From the NCBI GenBank assembly GCA_030625165.1, contig DAOURL010000008.1, forward strand, positions 1 through 32,900: DNA of 32,900 nt, in the 5' to 3' direction. The notes under the pieces were generated by a model. It was given only the letters and a program-made list of their open reading frames with translations, made no database searches and was not told the DNA's origin. Within the stretch, counting starts at the first letter, position 1; each line of letters starts with the position of its first letter. A program made the translations under genes and the position numbers. Positions 9,866-18,987 of this stretch are shown here, in pieces. This stretch comes from Methanosarcinales archaeon (GTDB taxonomy: Archaea; Halobacteriota; Methanosarcinia; Methanosarcinales; Methanogasteraceae).

Positions 9866-9905
9866 TACCTCATTATCACTATTACAATAATGGATTGATG
9901 AGGTA
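9866..9905. promoter_or_regulatory. Inverted repeat TACCTCAT-N24-ATGAGGTA upstream of the first surface-protein gene
   Basis: Perfect 8-nt arms 9866-9873 and 9898-9905; TATA-like TTTTATATG about 25 nt upstream. Confidence 0.7.
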
Positions 9906-9931
9906 GTTAAACACGGAGGAGGTATGAAGAA

Positions 9932-11146
9932 ATGGCAAATTCAAAGACCGGGGGATTTAAGGAATTCGTGGCGGCTGTTAGCTGCGCACTACTCGCAACG
10001 ATACTGGCGTTTTCGATGTGCTCTGTTGCTGTTGCATATACGAGTGATGGTGAGACTGGCGCTGGTGGAACAGAGGGTATTTATGTAGTTGGTTTTACTA
10101 TAGACCCGACAAATGCAACGGTTTATTCCGGAAATAGCCAACAATTCATCGCAACCGCAACGGTTTTGGATACAACGACAGGAGAAACGACAGATGAAGT
10201 TGTATCTTCTGATGTTAGCTGGCAGAGCACAATCGGGAGTATTGATACTAATGGGCATTTTTCCGCGAAGGAAGTCGGTACGGGCATAATAAAAGTGATA
10301 TATGGGACGGTATCCGCAGAGGCGATAGTAACCGTCAATCATGGACCTGTAGACCGCATCTACATCACAGCAAATGATACCGAACTCGTCAGTTTCTCAG
10401 AGTTGACGCCATCTGTTTCGATACCACTCGGACTTAAAGGTGTGGATAGCTGTGACAACGAGTTCCAGATACCTGATGCACACTGGACATGCGATGACAG
10501 CATCGGCAGTATCACGCAAACCGGCGTATTCATGTTCGCAGATGGCATCGTTAATGAGACTGGTGGATTCAACCGAAGTCTTCTGGCTGATAACGAAAGC
10601 ACGATGACGATAATAACCGCATCGGTCAGTGCCAGCACTTCCTACACAGTGAATCTCACACTATATGCAAACAATCAATCAGGAATAAGGAACGATAATG
10701 TAACAGGTGTTAATGTTCGTGAGGATCCCCTAGAAACACCAGATGCAAGATTTTCACCTAAATTGATGGCAGTTCAGGTGATGGCAGCCAATGGTTGGGA
10801 CTTTAGAACGGTATACCCGGGTACACCTACTGGTTGGTCAAAGGTGACATTCAAGAACATCGGTACATGCGACATCAGGATTACGCCGCAGCCACCCATG
10901 AGTGCCCCTGATACCAACATTTATAAGTATGCATACTTAAGAGATGGATCAGAAGGAGATGGTATGAAGATGGGCAGTTATTCAGTTGACGTTCCGATAA
11001 CTCCAATATACGACAACTTCGGACGTATCGTCAGTTTCTCGTCAGAGACACAGACTGTGGAAGTTCGATTAATTCTCCCACCCGATCTGACAAGCGTTAC
11101 TGCAGGCGAAGACGGACCAATCAGGTACCTGCTTACGTCAATATGA
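9932..11146 (+). CDS. Secreted/membrane-anchored surface protein with BIG2-like Ig domain
   Basis: N-terminal hydrophobic segment AVSCALLATILAFSMCSVAVA; VSWQSTIGSIDTNGHFSAKEVGTGIIKVIYGTVSAEAIVTV resembles Big_2. Confidence 0.7.
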   Translation: MANSKTGGFKEFVAAVSCALLATILAFSMCSVAVAYTSDGETGAGGTEGIYVVGFTIDPTNATVYSGNSQQFIATATVLDTTTGETTDEVVSSDVSWQSTIGSIDTNGHFSAKEVGTGIIKVIYGTVSAEAIVTVNHGPVDRIYITANDTELVSFSELTPSVSIPLGLKGVDSCDNEFQIPDAHWTCDDSIGSITQTGVFMFADGIVNETGGFNRSLLADNESTMTIITASVSASTSYTVNLTLYANNQSGIRNDNVTGVNVREDPLETPDARFSPKLMAVQVMAANGWDFRTVYPGTPTGWSKVTFKNIGTCDIRITPQPPMSAPDTNIYKYAYLRDGSEGDGMKMGSYSVDVPITPIYDNFGRIVSFSSETQTVEVRLILPPDLTSVTAGEDGPIRYLLTSI

Positions 11147-12756
11147 AAAAAATTCTACTCCCTCTTTTTTTATTTTCTTTGATAGGAATTTCATCAGCAG
11201 CAGATATCATCGTCCCGAGTGAAGAATCGTATCATGTCCCCTACACGGACGAATTTACATTTACTCTGGTAGTTTCGAGTGAAGACTACAATGGACGGAT
11301 AATAGTGGAGGACCGGTGGGCAGAACCATGTGGTGTATGTGCAAAAGAGCCTGCCCTATACAACAAAACAGCATCCGATCTCGGCATTGAAATAAGTTAT
11401 GAAAACGAATTTTATATCTCTGAAAGAACTGCCCATGGTCTGAAAGTAGCGGTAAAAGTAGATACTGCAAATGTGTACTGTGGTTTGATTATTTTTACAC
11501 CGATTGACGTTGGTGGAAGCGGTATATTATCGCGCGGCACATGGATAACGATAGATATGAGAGGAATTTCATTATCGCCAGCAACCTCGCCTACAAACAA
11601 AACGGCGCTGAATATAACAGGCTTTAGCTCTGAGAAGAACCTTGAAATTTACTTAAACCAAAATCCTGTGGGGACTGTAGAGATAACCAGGGGCAACAAC
11701 TTCACTGCGACAATCACGTTATCAGAAGGGGATAATAAAATCTTCATGAAGGCGGCTGGGTCAGAACTACAGTCAAATCCGATCCGTATCACGCTCGATA
11801 CAATTCCGCCGGATGCACCAATCATTTTCCCCCTTCCCCTTCCAGCCGTAAACAAAAGCACGATTACAATAGCAGGAACTGCCGAGGCAGAGTCGATTGT
11901 TCACATATTCGTAAATGAAATCGAAAAAAATAATAGATCTGCGTCCGACTCCGGTGACTTTACGCTATCAAACATCGACCTGGATGTGGGCAACAACACG
12001 ATAACCGCGATTGCAGTGGACAGAGCAGGAAACCCGAGCAACGAATCTGCGCCTGTTTATGTGATCTACAGTGAAAATAAGAAGAGAATTCAATTGAGCG
12101 CAGATAAAACCACCACAATATTACATGATGGGGAATCTGCAACCTGCAACATAACCGCATTGGTTGTTGATGAGACTGGAACGCCGATGGAAAACACCAC
12201 AGTAACAATAAATTTCTCAATCGTTTCAGGAAATGCCGTTCTTTTAACAAGAGAAGTGGAGACGTATAGAGGTGGGGCAGCGACCATGATAGAAGGTGAT
12301 GATGCGGGTGACGTAACGATAAAAGCAGAAACATCTTCTCCGGATATAGGGGGTGATTCGCTCACCATCACCTTCAGAAGTCCGGAGTCCACACCTTCAC
12401 CCGGAAACGAGACAAACGAAACGATACATGTTTCCGATTCTGATGACAGATCCAGGGGCAGGAACATACCGAGTCTACTGATTTACATACTGGTTGCGAT
12501 CGCAATCGTTGTTGTGGGGTTCCTTCTATATAGTAAGATCACAAAAAAACGGAAAGGGCAGGCGGAAGAGATGGGTGATGGGTTATCATGGGTAGTATCA
12601 TCCATGAAGAAGAAAGGTGAGGACTATATGATAACAATCGATAAGGACGGTAAAAAGAAAACGATAAAACTGAATGAGAAGTTATATAAGAAATTAATAA
12701 AGAAGAGAAAGATGACGTTTGGCAAGCATACGATTGTGTTCAAGCCGAAAAAGTAA
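11143..12756 (+). CDS. Surface protein with Ig-like repeats, C-terminal TM helix and basic cytoplasmic tail
   Basis: Signal peptide MKKILLPLFLFSLIGISSAA; repeated Ig-like segments; TM IPSLLIYILVAIAIVVVGFLLY; tail MKKKGEDYMITIDKDGKKKTIKLNEKLYKKLIKKRK. Confidence 0.75.
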   Translation: MKKILLPLFLFSLIGISSAADIIVPSEESYHVPYTDEFTFTLVVSSEDYNGRIIVEDRWAEPCGVCAKEPALYNKTASDLGIEISYENEFYISERTAHGLKVAVKVDTANVYCGLIIFTPIDVGGSGILSRGTWITIDMRGISLSPATSPTNKTALNITGFSSEKNLEIYLNQNPVGTVEITRGNNFTATITLSEGDNKIFMKAAGSELQSNPIRITLDTIPPDAPIIFPLPLPAVNKSTITIAGTAEAESIVHIFVNEIEKNNRSASDSGDFTLSNIDLDVGNNTITAIAVDRAGNPSNESAPVYVIYSENKKRIQLSADKTTTILHDGESATCNITALVVDETGTPMENTTVTINFSIVSGNAVLLTREVETYRGGAATMIEGDDAGDVTIKAETSSPDIGGDSLTITFRSPESTPSPGNETNETIHVSDSDDRSRGRNIPSLLIYILVAIAIVVVGFLLYSKITKKRKGQAEEMGDGLSWVVSSMKKKGEDYMITIDKDGKKKTIKLNEKLYKKLIKKRKMTFGKHTIVFKPKK

Positions 12757-12772
12757 TACCTATCAGGGAGTG

Positions 12773-14860
12773 GTGAATATCAAGTTTCATAACATTGGTC
12801 GGAAAGTAATTTTCGCAATCCTACTTTCAATGCTGCTGCAACCAGCAATCGCTGCCACGAGCGAATGTCCTGATGATGATCCGAACACCGATGTTGTGTG
12901 GGTGAGCAGCGGTAGCACAATCCTCGCATGGAGCATGACGTACGGATTCGAAGCGGATGATGCGGTGTATATCATACGGGCTTGCGATTTTGATCAGGGT
13001 CTGGGCGCATCGCTCATATCGATTGAGAAGGAGGGGGTTGTGAGGAGAAAGGTTCTGTATCTTGATACGCGGCCAGGGGATGATTGGTTCAACTGGGACG
13101 CTGAGATAAGGGTGAAATTAACTGATATAACTACAGATGCACACGAAACTCCGTCAGCACACCTGGATATGTATCGCGGAGAGAAACCCCGGCTTGATAT
13201 CGAGATCGGTGCGACATCCGAGACCTTCTATGGGATCAACGTGTCCTCTGATCAGTACGCTCCGGGAAAGGAGAAGACTGTCACGGTATCTGTTAAGAAT
13301 ACAGGAGGGGCATGGATCGAGGATGTTGTAGTATGGGTTGATATCGGAGAACTAAAACTTTCAGATGGGGTTTTTGAGTTCCGTGATCAGATAATATATG
13401 AAAGTCTCGGGTGTATGGAGAATGGTGATACCAGATCGATCAATTTCACTGTTGCTGCACCAGCATGGAATGGGGTAACCTCGCCGTATCAGATCAATTA
13501 CACCATATCAGCATCTGCTGAAGGAATTGACATCCAGGAGAGGCGATACTGCACAAACGAATCCGTAAACCTATCCTGCACCGACCCTCAGTTACAGGTT
13601 ATACAATCGGTCTGCTATGATGAGATCAGTATGAGTCGGTGCAATCTCATAAGCTCGAATATGAGTCTGAAGAAGATCGCTACATCCATGCCAGAAGCCT
13701 TGATATATAACGTTAGTGAGTGGAGCGTCGTGGAAGTCAGCATCTGTAATATCGGCTTCTACCCTCTTTACAATCTCAATATCACGGACTCTCCGATACC
13801 TGACGGCTTCGGGGTTGCAGAGGTTCATGAGGAAGGATCGTTGGAGTACGTATCTAAGGATCATTCCTATCGCATCCGGTATAAGATTGTGCCGACAAAG
13901 CCTGGCAAGCATGTAGTCAATGCAACGGTTGTCAGAGCGGATTTCTACGGGACGAAACGTTCATGGAGTTCGGATGGTGCCACCATCACAGTTCACGGAC
14001 CCCATATCAATCTTGCAAAGACGATTACGGAATCGGGTAACGGGACGTACAGGGTGGCATTGAACATGCGAAACGATGGGGATCGTGCTGCGCTCATAGA
14101 TCTCATAGACACCATACCCTTATACGCGCGCTACACCGAGGGTGGTATGGATGAAGGTATCGACACCCCCACCAGATGGGATTTCGATCTCCGCAGGATC
14201 AATGATTCGTATCTCTTGGTAGTAAATGACGTTCTTCTGGAGCCGGAACAGTCCATCGGGTTTTCATATCACGTACAGTCTGATCGTGAACTGAATCTTT
14301 CGCGCGCAGAGGCATGGTTCATAGCTCGAAATGGCTACGGTGGTGTGGTCTTCTCCTCGATCTCGGGTCTTCCTGTGGCAGTGCCGGACGACAATGTGAC
14401 CTCTGAGAATCTGACCTCTGAGAATGTAACATCTGGTACCCGGTCAAATCAGTCAGAGTCTCTGCCTGTAAAAGTACCCGCGCCCGCTTTTAAGAATGAG
14501 ACCAGTGTCCTGCCCACTAATGCTTCTGGTCCGAAGGATGAACCAAAGGGCAGGAACCTGTTTGATCTACTGATATATACGGTGATTGGAATCGCGATCC
14601 TTGCTGCAGCGTTCCTACTGCATGGCAGGATTGCAAGAAAACAGAAAGGGCAGGTGGAAGAGGTGGAAGAGGTGGACGTGGGGTCATCATGGGCTGTATC
14701 GAGCATACGGAAGGCAGGCAGTGAATATGAGATAACAGTGAATAAAGATAGTAAAAAGAGAACGATAAAACTGAATGGGAAGTTCTATAAGAAGTTAATA
14801 AAGGATAAAAAGTTGACGTTTGGCGAGCAAACGATCTTGATCCTGTCTAAAAAAAGATGA
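12773..14860 (+). CDS. Surface protein with CARDB-like repeats, C-terminal TM helix and the same cytoplasmic tail
   Basis: GTG start after AGGGAG; signal VIFAILLSMLLQPAIAAT; TM LFDLLIYTVIGIAILAAAFLLH; tail homologous to the previous gene. Confidence 0.72.
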   Translation: MNIKFHNIGRKVIFAILLSMLLQPAIAATSECPDDDPNTDVVWVSSGSTILAWSMTYGFEADDAVYIIRACDFDQGLGASLISIEKEGVVRRKVLYLDTRPGDDWFNWDAEIRVKLTDITTDAHETPSAHLDMYRGEKPRLDIEIGATSETFYGINVSSDQYAPGKEKTVTVSVKNTGGAWIEDVVVWVDIGELKLSDGVFEFRDQIIYESLGCMENGDTRSINFTVAAPAWNGVTSPYQINYTISASAEGIDIQERRYCTNESVNLSCTDPQLQVIQSVCYDEISMSRCNLISSNMSLKKIATSMPEALIYNVSEWSVVEVSICNIGFYPLYNLNITDSPIPDGFGVAEVHEEGSLEYVSKDHSYRIRYKIVPTKPGKHVVNATVVRADFYGTKRSWSSDGATITVHGPHINLAKTITESGNGTYRVALNMRNDGDRAALIDLIDTIPLYARYTEGGMDEGIDTPTRWDFDLRRINDSYLLVVNDVLLEPEQSIGFSYHVQSDRELNLSRAEAWFIARNGYGGVVFSSISGLPVAVPDDNVTSENLTSENVTSGTRSNQSESLPVKVPAPAFKNETSVLPTNASGPKDEPKGRNLFDLLIYTVIGIAILAAAFLLHGRIARKQKGQVEEVEEVDVGSSWAVSSIRKAGSEYEITVNKDSKKRTIKLNGKFYKKLIKDKKLTFGEQTILILSKKR

Positions 14861-14973
14861 TTATACACCAGGCAGGCAATATGTAAACTTTTCGTTTCGC
14901 GATCTTTGCAAAAGGAGAATAAGTGAATTTTCCACAATTTTCTTAATATACCTCCAAAACATATTTTACATTG

Positions 14974-14995
14974 TACCTCATTATCATCATGAGGT
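14974..14995. promoter_or_regulatory. Inverted repeat ACCTCAT-N7-ATGAGGT upstream of archaellin 1
   Basis: Arms 14975-14981 and 14989-14995; shares TACCTCATTATCA with 9866-9878; TTAATATACC TATA-like element about 25 nt upstream. Confidence 0.7.
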
Positions 14996-15039
14996 TGGTG
15001 ATCGTGTGGGGTAAACAACAATACAGGAGGAAACAAATA

Positions 15040-15705
15040 ATGAGTAAATGGAAATTCCTTGAGAAATTCAAGGACTTTGGGAAGGACGAAAAGGCATTCA
15101 CAGGTCTGGAAGCAGCAATCGTGCTGACCGCATTCGTCGTGGTTGCAGCGGTATTCAGCTATGTGGTGCTTGGAGCGGGATTCTTCACATCGGAGAAGAG
15201 CAAGGAGGTCATCCACACAGGTATGGACCAGGCAACTTCTTCGGTCGAACTCGCGGGAGATGTGATAGGTCACAGTACTGATAATACGCTGTTAACGAAT
15301 GTAACAGTGTACCTGCAGCTGACAGCAGGCAACAATCCTATTGACCTATCTAAGTTGACGGTCGCGTATGCCGACAAATACGTGTACATCGGAAGTCTTA
15401 CGCATAGCGACAATACGACATACGATAGCACCTACCGGAACACAGATAACGTAACTTCTGCTGGACAATGGGATTTTGCCTTTGTCGCAGATAAAACCAA
15501 TAGTTACGGGAATGACGATGTCATGCTCGATTCAGGCGAGACGGCAAGGGTGCATATCTCACTGCCTGCTGAAGCAGGAAATGCTAACGGCGGGGTTGCG
15601 GTCAATAACTGGTTCCAGATCGAGATGAAACCAGCAAGTGGAGCAGCGCTCTCAATGGAGAAGACGATTCCGGGAGCTGTAGATGCCATAATGGTGTTGT
15701 ACTAA
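15040..15705 (+). CDS. arlB: Archaellin 1
   Basis: Class III signal and hydrophobic helix DEKAFTGLEAAIVLTAFVVVAAVFSYVVLGAGFFTS; AGGAGG RBS; ATG at 15040. Confidence 0.95.
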   Translation: MSKWKFLEKFKDFGKDEKAFTGLEAAIVLTAFVVVAAVFSYVVLGAGFFTSEKSKEVIHTGMDQATSSVELAGDVIGHSTDNTLLTNVTVYLQLTAGNNPIDLSKLTVAYADKYVYIGSLTHSDNTTYDSTYRNTDNVTSAGQWDFAFVADKTNSYGNDDVMLDSGETARVHISLPAEAGNANGGVAVNNWFQIEMKPASGAALSMEKTIPGAVDAIMVLY

Positions 15706-15711
15706 GAGGTG

Positions 15712-16263
15712 ATGAAGATGAGACTATTTAATAAACTGTTGAAGGATGAGAGAGCTTTCACTGGTCTGGAAGCAGCGATCGTGCTGACCGCGTTCGTCGT
15801 GGTTGCAGCGGTATTCAGTTATGTGGTACTGGGTGCTGGCTTCTTCACATCTGAGAAGAGTAAAGAGGTCATCCACACAGGCGTTGAGCAGGCAACATCA
15901 TCGGCAGAGGTGGTTGGTGATATCATCGGCAGAGAGACAACTGATGACAGTTATATAGACTATATCAACTTCACCATTGAGTTGACAGCAGGCAACAACC
16001 CGCTCGATCTTGATCAGGCGACGATATCATATACATCAGCGACCAGACACGAACCATCGGTGACCTGGGCGTACACGGTTTTTGAAGGCGACACCGATAA
16101 CATGCTTGAATCGCACGAAAAAGCTGAGATCCAGGTAACGGTTCCGGGAAATCTTGGAACATATACAGAGTTCCAGCTTGAGTTCAAGCCAAACGTGGGT
16201 GGCACACTGCCGATATCGAGGACAACGCCGGGCACGATAGACAAGATAATGAGGTTGTACTAA
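15712..16263 (+). CDS. arlB: Archaellin 2
   Basis: DERAFTGLEAAIVLTAFVVVAAVFSYVVLGAGFFTSEKSKEVIHTGVEQATSS. Confidence 0.95.
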   Translation: MKMRLFNKLLKDERAFTGLEAAIVLTAFVVVAAVFSYVVLGAGFFTSEKSKEVIHTGVEQATSSAEVVGDIIGRETTDDSYIDYINFTIELTAGNNPLDLDQATISYTSATRHEPSVTWAYTVFEGDTDNMLESHEKAEIQVTVPGNLGTYTEFQLEFKPNVGGTLPISRTTPGTIDKIMRLY

Positions 16264-16269
16264 GGGGTG

Positions 16270-16998
16270 ATGAAGATGAGACTATTTAATAAACTGTTGA
16301 AGGATGAGAGAGCTTTCACTGGTCTGGAAGCGGCGATCGTGCTGACCGCGTTCGTCGTGGTTGCAGCGGTATTCAGTTATGTGGTACTGGGTGCTGGCTT
16401 CTTCACATCTGAGAAGAGTAAAGAGGTCATCCACACAGGCGTTGAGCAGGCGACATCCTCTATGGAGCTCGGCGGCTATGTGGTCGGACACGGGTGGACG
16501 TATGGCTACGTGAACGCGTCCGCGGGGACCTGGAACGCTTCGGGTGGTGGTACTGACTATCTGTCATACTACGCATGGGGCAATGATACAGAGGATCGGA
16601 ACAGAGTGAACGCGACCGGGCTCACCGTTATGGAGTTCCAGGTGGAGCTTGCTGCAGGACAGAATCCGATTGACATGGATAAGATTGTGATCTCATACAG
16701 CGATGATGACACGTATGTAGCCCAGGTGGACGCTGTAACAACTACCAATGCAAGTAGCGGCAACTTTACCGTGACTGCAACATCCGGACAGTGGGCCTAC
16801 AGCCTGCTGACAGGTGAGATGGGCGGTTCCAACATGCTCGATCCGACAGAGAAGATGCTGATAGTGGTGGCATTGCCAGACTGGGGCGCAACCATTTATG
16901 AAGAGTTCGTGATCGATATAAAGCCTGCACAGGGAGCGACTCTGACGATGACGAAGACCGCACCGGGCGCGATACAGAAGACGATGGTACTCCATTAG
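16270..16998 (+). CDS. arlB: Archaellin 3
   Basis: Same N-terminus as archaellin 2; divergent distal part with an N-glycosylation-sequon-rich insert. Confidence 0.95.
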   Translation: MKMRLFNKLLKDERAFTGLEAAIVLTAFVVVAAVFSYVVLGAGFFTSEKSKEVIHTGVEQATSSMELGGYVVGHGWTYGYVNASAGTWNASGGGTDYLSYYAWGNDTEDRNRVNATGLTVMEFQVELAAGQNPIDMDKIVISYSDDDTYVAQVDAVTTTNASSGNFTVTATSGQWAYSLLTGEMGGSNMLDPTEKMLIVVALPDWGATIYEEFVIDIKPAQGATLTMTKTAPGAIQKTMVLH

Positions 16999-17026
16999 AG
17001 TACCTCTTCTTTATTTTTTGGGAGGT
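16999..17026 (+). terminator. T-rich tract between the archaellins and the downstream arl genes (possible partial terminator), with ACCTC/GAGGT pairing over the next RBS
   Basis: TACCTCTTCTTTATTTTTTGGGAGGT directly after the archaellin 3 stop. Confidence 0.4.
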
Positions 17027-17033
17027 GGGAATC

Positions 17034-17969
17034 ATGGAATCAGATAAAAGACTAACATCACTTGATAACGAGTTCAAGATCGTGAAAGGGGAGATAAAAG
17101 CGTTACTGATAGATATCCGTGAGATCATGAATAACATGGAGAATCCATTCTACAATACTCAAGGTATAACTGGTGGTCCGGATACATCAGTAGAGGTAAA
17201 GGCGGAACTGAAGGGAGACGCTCCGGGGGGGAGCATCCAGCCTGAAGATGTGTTAGAACAGGAGCCCGAACGGGAGCACCATCCGGACTTTACAGAGATG
17301 CCGGTGCAGCATGATGGGATGCAGCCGATGGGAGCAAGACATGCACATAACGTTGCAGAGACGCCAGTGCAGCAGGATGGACTGCAGCCGATGGGGGGAA
17401 CACCGGAACCGTATCATCCGGGTTTTGCAGAGACGCCGATGCAACAGGGGATGCCTATGCGGCAGATGGGGGGAACACCGGAACCGTATCATCCGTATCA
17501 TCCGGACTTTGCAGAGATACCGGTGCAGCATGATGGGACGACGCAGGAGGCGACGCCAGAACACATTCCTGACTTTGCAGAGATGTTTAAGCAGTACGAG
17601 GAAGCGAAGCAGAGCGAAGGGATGCCGGAAGAAACCCTGGAAATCCAACCTGATAACGGATTCGATATCTACACCCTCGCCGAACTGATGAGATGGACGG
17701 ATTACACACTTAAAACGATCGAACGGAGTAGATTGGATGAGCTGCTGGATCTGTGTGTGTTTACTGGACATATCTCAGAGACGCTAAAAGACACGGTCTC
17801 GAAGATCGCAGACATGTCCGCTCAGGAGGTTGCTGAAGGGAGTACGTCAACGATGAAAGATCACATAGCCGCGATGTTCCAGTTGAATGCGGTATTGAAT
17901 CCAAGCGAGTCTGATCAGAAGGCGATCTATTCAATATATGGAGAATTGCCATGGAGGACGGTGGGGTAA
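17034..17969 (+). CDS. Archaellum protein ArlC/D/E-like, with repetitive linker
   Basis: N-terminal KGEIKALLIDIREIMNNMENPF (ArlC-like); C-terminal TLAELMRWTDYTLKTIERSRLDELLDLCVFTGHISETLKDTV (ArlD/E-like); ATG at 17034 with GGAGGTG RBS. Confidence 0.8.
   Translation: MESDKRLTSLDNEFKIVKGEIKALLIDIREIMNNMENPFYNTQGITGGPDTSVEVKAELKGDAPGGSIQPEDVLEQEPEREHHPDFTEMPVQHDGMQPMGARHAHNVAETPVQQDGLQPMGGTPEPYHPGFAETPMQQGMPMRQMGGTPEPYHPYHPDFAEIPVQHDGTTQEATPEHIPDFAEMFKQYEEAKQSEGMPEETLEIQPDNGFDIYTLAELMRWTDYTLKTIERSRLDELLDLCVFTGHISETLKDTVSKIADMSAQEVAEGSTSTMKDHIAAMFQLNAVLNPSESDQKAIYSIYGELPWRTVG
17276..17590 (+). repeat. Degenerate repeats inside the ArlC/D/E-like gene
   Basis: GGAACACCGGAACCGTATCATCCG occurs twice; variants of CCGGTGCAGCATGATGGGATGCAGCCGATG recur. 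Confidence 0.8.
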
Positions 17970-18461
17970 ATGGGCGGAGAAACGATCAGTATTGCTATGA
18001 TCACGATAGCGTCCGTGATATGTGCTGCAACATTCGTCACTTCAGCATTTCCGGCGATTGCAAGGGCGCAGGATCCGCTCATAGCTTCAGCAGACGCGAT
18101 CAATGATAGGATGAAGACCGATATAACGATTATACACGAGACAGACTCTTTATCAGGAAGCATCGTATACATCTGGGTCAAGAACGTGGGAAACAATCGC
18201 ATCCATCCGAATCTGATCGCTAACTCAGACCTCTTCTTCGGACCCGAAGGAGATTTCATGAGGGTTGTATATAATGAGACCGGATCGATCTCACCAGGCT
18301 GGAACTACACAATCGAAAACGGTGGTGCTAAATGGGGGCAGGGAGAGACGATCAAGGTCACGATGAATATGCCTGGTAATCCGGTTATACCAGGGACGGA
18401 GTATTTCGTCAAGTTCATAATGTATAATGGTATCTCGGATGAGGATTATTTCACGGTGTGA
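17970..18461 (+). CDS. arlG: Archaellum stator/filament protein ArlG
   Basis: N-terminal TM, then RMKTDITIIHET... VYIWVKNVGNNRIHP pattern typical of FlaG; position. Confidence 0.75.
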   Translation: MGGETISIAMITIASVICAATFVTSAFPAIARAQDPLIASADAINDRMKTDITIIHETDSLSGSIVYIWVKNVGNNRIHPNLIANSDLFFGPEGDFMRVVYNETGSISPGWNYTIENGGAKWGQGETIKVTMNMPGNPVIPGTEYFVKFIMYNGISDEDYFTV

Positions 18462-18466
18462 GGGAA

Positions 18467-18982
18467 ATGGGGGCTGGATCAATCATTGCGGCGATAGTAG
18501 CGGTTGCGGCAATCCTGATAGCAGCCAATGTCGCCATAACAGGGGGGTTATACATGACCAATACACTAACAAGCTCGATGAAGGAAGTGCAGGATGCAAA
18601 GAATGAGCAGTTGAAGACTGAGATAGAGATCAGTAACATCACTGCGAATAAAACCCGTATCGACGTAACGCTTCGTAACACGGGTCATGAACGGATCAGG
18701 GAATATTCGCAGATGGACCTGATCGTGCATTACTATTCGGTCAATGGTGGGTATGTGAGGATCGTCTGGCTATCATACACGAATGGGACGCCGGACGGTG
18801 ATGAATGGACCGTAACCGGGATATCACCGGATCGGATCAATCCGGATATATTCGATCCTGATGAGGAGATGACGATCCGGATCGAGGTGGATGATAGCGA
18901 TCCGATGAAATATGAATACATAAACTGGCTCCAGATAACGACTCCAACCGGAGTGAGTACATCAAAGTATTTTAGTGGGTGA
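18467..18982 (+). CDS. arlF: Archaellum protein ArlF
   Basis: N-terminal TM then KTEIEISNITANKTRIDVTLRNTGHERI; position between arlG and arlH; ATG at 18467. Confidence 0.7.
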   Translation: MGAGSIIAAIVAVAAILIAANVAITGGLYMTNTLTSSMKEVQDAKNEQLKTEIEISNITANKTRIDVTLRNTGHERIREYSQMDLIVHYYSVNGGYVRIVWLSYTNGTPDGDEWTVTGISPDRINPDIFDPDEEMTIRIEVDDSDPMKYEYINWLQITTPTGVSTSKYFSG

Positions 18983-18987
18983 TCAAT

